Source: Chitinophaga silvatica (GTDB lineage Bacteria > Bacteroidota > Bacteroidia > Chitinophagales > Chitinophagaceae). From it: DNA of 64,000 nt. The stretch is taken from assembly GCF_003419895.1 (NCBI RefSeq), contig NZ_QPMM01000011.1, positions 326,670 to 390,669 on the forward strand. Reading direction: 5' to 3'. The notes beneath the pieces were generated by a model. The model ran no database searches and had not been told where the DNA came from. It worked only from the letters and a program-made list of their open reading frames with translations. Position numbers and translations under genes: made by a program. Every line of letters starts with the position of its first letter. The stretch's first letter is position 1. Shown in pieces: positions 61,050-64,000 of this stretch.

Positions 61050-64000
61050 CTATTTTTTAAATGCTCTGACTAAAGTTGTATACCCCTTGTATATGATCCA
61101 ATCTGTAGTACCTGCTTTTCGAACTTTTAACAGGTAGTAATAGGTACCTTCATTCAGATTTGCTCCATTCCATTTATTCTGATAATTTGTTGTCCGGTAT
61201 ACTTCATTTCCCCACCTGTCCACTATTACCAGATAGTTTTCTACAAACTTATTCAGCCCGATGATTTCAAATACATCATTTATACCATCACCATTGGGAG
61301 TGAATAAAGTAGGAATGATCAATTCAGATGTATTCACTATGATTAGAACAGTAGCCACATTGCTGTAATAGCCATACTCATCTTCTATACGATAAGTATA
61401 ACTATCCGTACCAGTATAGCCAGGGTTTGCAGTATATGTGAATGAACCATCTGCATTCATAGTAATTGTGCCGTTTTGTGGCTGGGTGACTAGCGTTGTT
61501 ACTAGTTTAGATACATCTATTCCTGAAGTGATATCGTTTTCAAGAACATTTCCTTTCAGCTCGTTCCCTGCATCTACTGCATAACGATCATCTACAGCTA
61601 CAACGGGTTTTGATATTGCAACGATAGTTGGGAGGTTGTTGGTTTCGGTTGTTCCGGATATATCACTTACTGAAGTACCATTTACATCTTCTCCATTAAT
61701 GGTGGCGGTATTGGTTACTTCACCGGCTTCTTTGTCCATTTGCGTGACAATATATTTCTCCGTCACAGTGATAGAAGTTCCAGGTAATAAACCTGCCGCT
61801 ACATTAATTACTTTATTGTTGATCTTGAGTTTGGCATCAGTTAAGCTAAGTTTATCAATAGTTATGTTACCGGTATTTTTAATAATAAATGAATAGGTGA
61901 TATAGTTCTGGGTAAATACTCCTGTTTTTACAAGGGTAATGGATGGGTTATTAAGCAAATTAATAACAATGTTTACTGTTACTGTACTTAATCCACATTT
62001 TCCATCACTTATTTCAACAGTGAAATTATCATTTCCAGTATAACCCGCATTAGGAGTATACGTGTAACTACCATCAATATTCACTATAGCGGTTCCATGT
62101 GCCGGGTTGGTTTTCTTACTGTAGGTCAGTACATCGCCATCAATATCAGTACCGATTATCTGGCCAGAAACCATTACATCCTGGCTAGTGACCTTATTGT
62201 CATTCAATCCAGTAGGGGCGTTGTTGAATATTATCTTAACTACTGAAGTGGGTATAGATTCACAGGTTACACCTTTTAATGTGGCTACTGTCACTCTTCT
62301 AAAGTAAGTGGTAGTAGTCAATGAGCCAGGAGTATAATCTGCTGCATTGGCGCCAGGAATGGTCGTAAAACCAGTAGTAGCGCCAGTTGTAGAACTTTCC
62401 CAACGGTAAGTAATCGTACCGGTACCGGTACCTGCGGTAACCGATGTTAAAGGATTCGGTGTGGTGTTGTTACAGATGGTCTGATCTGCACTGATACTAC
62501 CGTTTGAAACAAGATCCTGTACAGTAATAGTCACTACAGCAGTTGGTACTGATTCACAAATATTACTATTCAGTGTAGATAGAGTTATTCTTCTAAAGTA
62601 AGTGGTAGTAGTCAATGCGCCAGGAGTATAATCAGCTGCATTGGCGCCAGGAATGGTCGTAAAACCAGTAGTAGCGCCAGTCGTAGAACTTTCCCAACGG
62701 TAAGTAATCGTACCGGTACCGGTACCTGCGGTAACCGATGTTAAAGGATTCGGTGTGGTATTGTTACAGATAGTCTGATCAGCACTGATACTACCGTTTG
62801 TAACAAGATCCTGTACAGTAATAGTGACTACAGCAGTTGGTACTGATTCACAAACATTACTATTCAGTGTAGATAGAGTTATTCTTCTAAAGTAAGTGGT
62901 AGTAGTCAATGCGCCAGGAGTATAATCTGCTGCATTGGCGCCAGGAATGGTCGTAAAACCAGTAGTAGCGCCTGTCGTAGAACTTTCCCAACGGTAAGTA
63001 ATCGTACCGGAACCAGTACCTGCGGTAACCGATGTTAAAGGATTCGGTGTGGTATTGTTACAGATAGTCTGATCTGCACTGACAGTACCGTTTGTAACAA
63101 GATTCTGTACAGTAATAGTGACTACAGCAGTTGGTACTGATTCACAAATATTACTATTCAGTGTTGATAGAGTTATTCTTCTAAAATAAGTGGTAGTTGT
63201 CAATGCGCCAGGAGTATAATCAGCTGCATTGGCGCCAAGGATGGTGGTGAAACCAGTAGTAGCGCCAGTCGTAGAACTTTCCCAACGGTAAGTAACCGTA
63301 CCAGAACCAGTACCTGCGGTAACCGATGTTAAAGGATTCGGTGTGGTATTTTTACAGATAGTCTGATCTGCACTGATAGTACCATTTGTAACAAGATTCT
63401 GTACAGTAATGGTGACTACAGCAGTTGGTCCTGATTCACAAATATTACTATTCAGTGTTGATAGAGTTATTCTTCTAAAATAAGTGGTAGTTGTCAATGC
63501 GCCAGGAGTATAATCAGCTGCATTGGCGCCAAGGATGGTGGTGAAACCAGTAGTAGCGCCAGTCGTAGAACTTTCCCAACGGTAAGTAACCGTACCAGAA
63601 CCAGTACCTGCGGTAACCGATGTTAAAGGATTCGGTGTGGTATTTTTACAGATAGTCTGATCTGCACTGATAGTACCATTTGTAACAAGATTCTGTACAG
63701 TAATGGTGACTACAGCAGTTGGTCCTGATTCACAAATATTACTATTCAGTGTTGATAGAGTTATTCTTCTAAAATAAGTGGTAGTTGTCAATGCGCCAGG
63801 AGTATAATCTGCTGCATTGGTGCCAGGAATGGTCGTAAAACCAGTAGTAGCGCCAGTCGTAGAACTTTCCCAACGGTAAGTAATCGTACCGGAACCGGTA
63901 CCTGCGGTAACCGATGTTAAAGAATTCGGTGTGGTATTGTTACAGATAGTCTGATCTGCACTGATAGTACCGTTTGTAACAAGATCCTGTACAGTAATGG
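61050..64000 (-). CDS. Giant Ig-repeat adhesin with type B sorting domain (5' end beyond window)
   Basis: On the minus strand this frame is open from base 64000 to the stop at 61050; the listed first methionine (63791) is internal, so the true N-terminus lies outside. Seen part: tandem 98-residue Ig-like repeats (start ICESGPTAVVTITVQ, centre ISADQTICNNTTPNPLTSVT), then a cadherin-like/VCBS region with DGDVLTYSKKTNP, two DUF11-like modules, then the CHU_C/gliding-motility C-terminal domain IPTLFTPNGDGINDVFEIIG ... WNGANLNEGTYYYLLKV. This C-terminus directs type IX secretion. Each repeat has a conserved cysteine pair. Surface adhesion or gliding role likely. Confidence 0.93.
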   Translation of the reverse strand, partial: ITVQDLVTNGTISADQTICNNTTPNSLTSVTAGTGSGTITYRWESSTTGATTGFTTIPGTNAADYTPGALTTTTYFRRITLSTLNSNICESGPTAVVTITVQNLVTNGTISADQTICKNTTPNPLTSVTAGTGSGTVTYRWESSTTGATTGFTTILGANAADYTPGALTTTTYFRRITLSTLNSNICESGPTAVVTITVQNLVTNGTISADQTICKNTTPNPLTSVTAGTGSGTVTYRWESSTTGATTGFTTILGANAADYTPGALTTTTYFRRITLSTLNSNICESVPTAVVTITVQNLVTNGTVSADQTICNNTTPNPLTSVTAGTGSGTITYRWESSTTGATTGFTTIPGANAADYTPGALTTTTYFRRITLSTLNSNVCESVPTAVVTITVQDLVTNGSISADQTICNNTTPNPLTSVTAGTGTGTITYRWESSTTGATTGFTTIPGANAADYTPGALTTTTYFRRITLSTLNSNICESVPTAVVTITVQDLVSNGSISADQTICNNTTPNPLTSVTAGTGTGTITYRWESSTTGATTGFTTIPGANAADYTPGSLTTTTYFRRVTVATLKGVTCESIPTSVVKIIFNNAPTGLNDNKVTSQDVMVSGQIIGTDIDGDVLTYSKKTNPAHGTAIVNIDGSYTYTPNAGYTGNDNFTVEISDGKCGLSTVTVNIVINLLNNPSITLVKTGVFTQNYITYSFIIKNTGNITIDKLSLTDAKLKINNKVINVAAGLLPGTSITVTEKYIVTQMDKEAGEVTNTATINGEDVNGTSVSDISGTTETNNLPTIVAISKPVVAVDDRYAVDAGNELKGNVLENDITSGIDVSKLVTTLVTQPQNGTITMNADGSFTYTANPGYTGTDSYTYRIEDEYGYYSNVATVLIIVNTSELIIPTLFTPNGDGINDVFEIIGLNKFVENYLVIVDRWGNEVYRTTNYQNKWNGANLNEGTYYYLLKVRKAGTTDWIIYKGYTTLVRAFKK
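62257..64000 (-). repeat. Near-identical 294-bp tandem repeats inside the adhesin gene
   Basis: The bases gattcaca recur at 62257, 62551, 62845, 63139, 63433 and 63727, each 294 bp apart (98 codons exactly). The two copies starting near 63130 and 63424 look identical over their whole length; the copy at 62257 (last in the protein) is the most diverged. The array runs off the right edge, so its full number is unknown. Recent amplification or concerted evolution is implied. Confidence 0.95.

Overview
The window looks like chromosomal DNA of a Bacteroidota bacterium, most likely of the Chitinophagaceae type. This rests on the gene content (SusC/SusD pair with ECF sigma factor and FecR, PorP/SprF, a CHU_C/type B sorting domain, YfhO, LytS/LytTR pairs, SusD-type lipoproteins), on promoters of the Bacteroidota form TTTG-N19/20-TAnnTTTG (clear at 12025-12056 and 50474-50504), on the scarcity of Shine-Dalgarno sequences, and on a base composition that looks moderately AT-rich by eye (not counted).

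Layout. 1-5372: a truncated secreted gene on the minus strand, a 7TM-DISM histidine kinase with its LuxR-type regulator, two tandem small membrane paralogues, a PhnB-like protein and an SGNH hydrolase. 5400-12009: a nine-gene F-type ATPase operon in the order beta, epsilon, AtpQ, AtpR, a, c, b, alpha, gamma. This is the order of the N-ATPase family. The c subunit has two membrane carboxylates (E30 and E63) and the long b subunit carries a delta-like tail. 12018-14961: a drug-efflux MFS gene, a MarR regulator and a double UspA gene behind a promoter overlapped by a perfect 26-bp palindrome. 15132-24829: DUF3500 protein, AAA_28 ATPase, LytS/LytTR pair, seven-bladed FG-GAP protein, pyrophosphatase, and a PAS kinase with two ATPase domains followed by a receiver protein. 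25028-33475: an inverted pair of REP-like repeats, YfhO protein, lipoprotein, TonB-dependent receptor and an MlaE/F/D lipid transport operon.

33484-43948: a CDGSH protein, then a minus-strand operon (ECF sigma, FecR, STN-type SusC, SusD, two surface lipoproteins) ended by a strong terminator at 34244-34270. No glycoside hydrolase lies in it. 44174-50450: a diadenylate-cyclase-like protein, a pseudouridine synthase, a structured RNA or terminator, a glutaminase-type GtaA-like protein and a Wzi-like outer membrane barrel. 50474-54130: tRNA-Lys with its own promoter, then a small island bounded by imperfect direct repeats. It holds an unknown cytosolic protein, a hairpin-dense stretch, a membrane protein, an excisionase-like HTH protein and a four-unit array of covarying hairpins (53562-53691). 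No integrase remains. 54740-64000: a TlpA-like thioredoxin protein, a decayed transposase fragment, a TPR protein, and the type IX secretion triplet of PorE-like OmpA protein, PorP/SprF and a very long adhesin built of near-identical 294-bp repeats that runs off the right edge.

The strongest candidates for something new are the covarying hairpin array inside the tRNA-Lys island, the two-carboxylate N-ATPase with a possible leader switch, and the diadenylate-cyclase-like protein with an altered RHR motif. All functional statements are inferred from sequence reading only; no database search was run.
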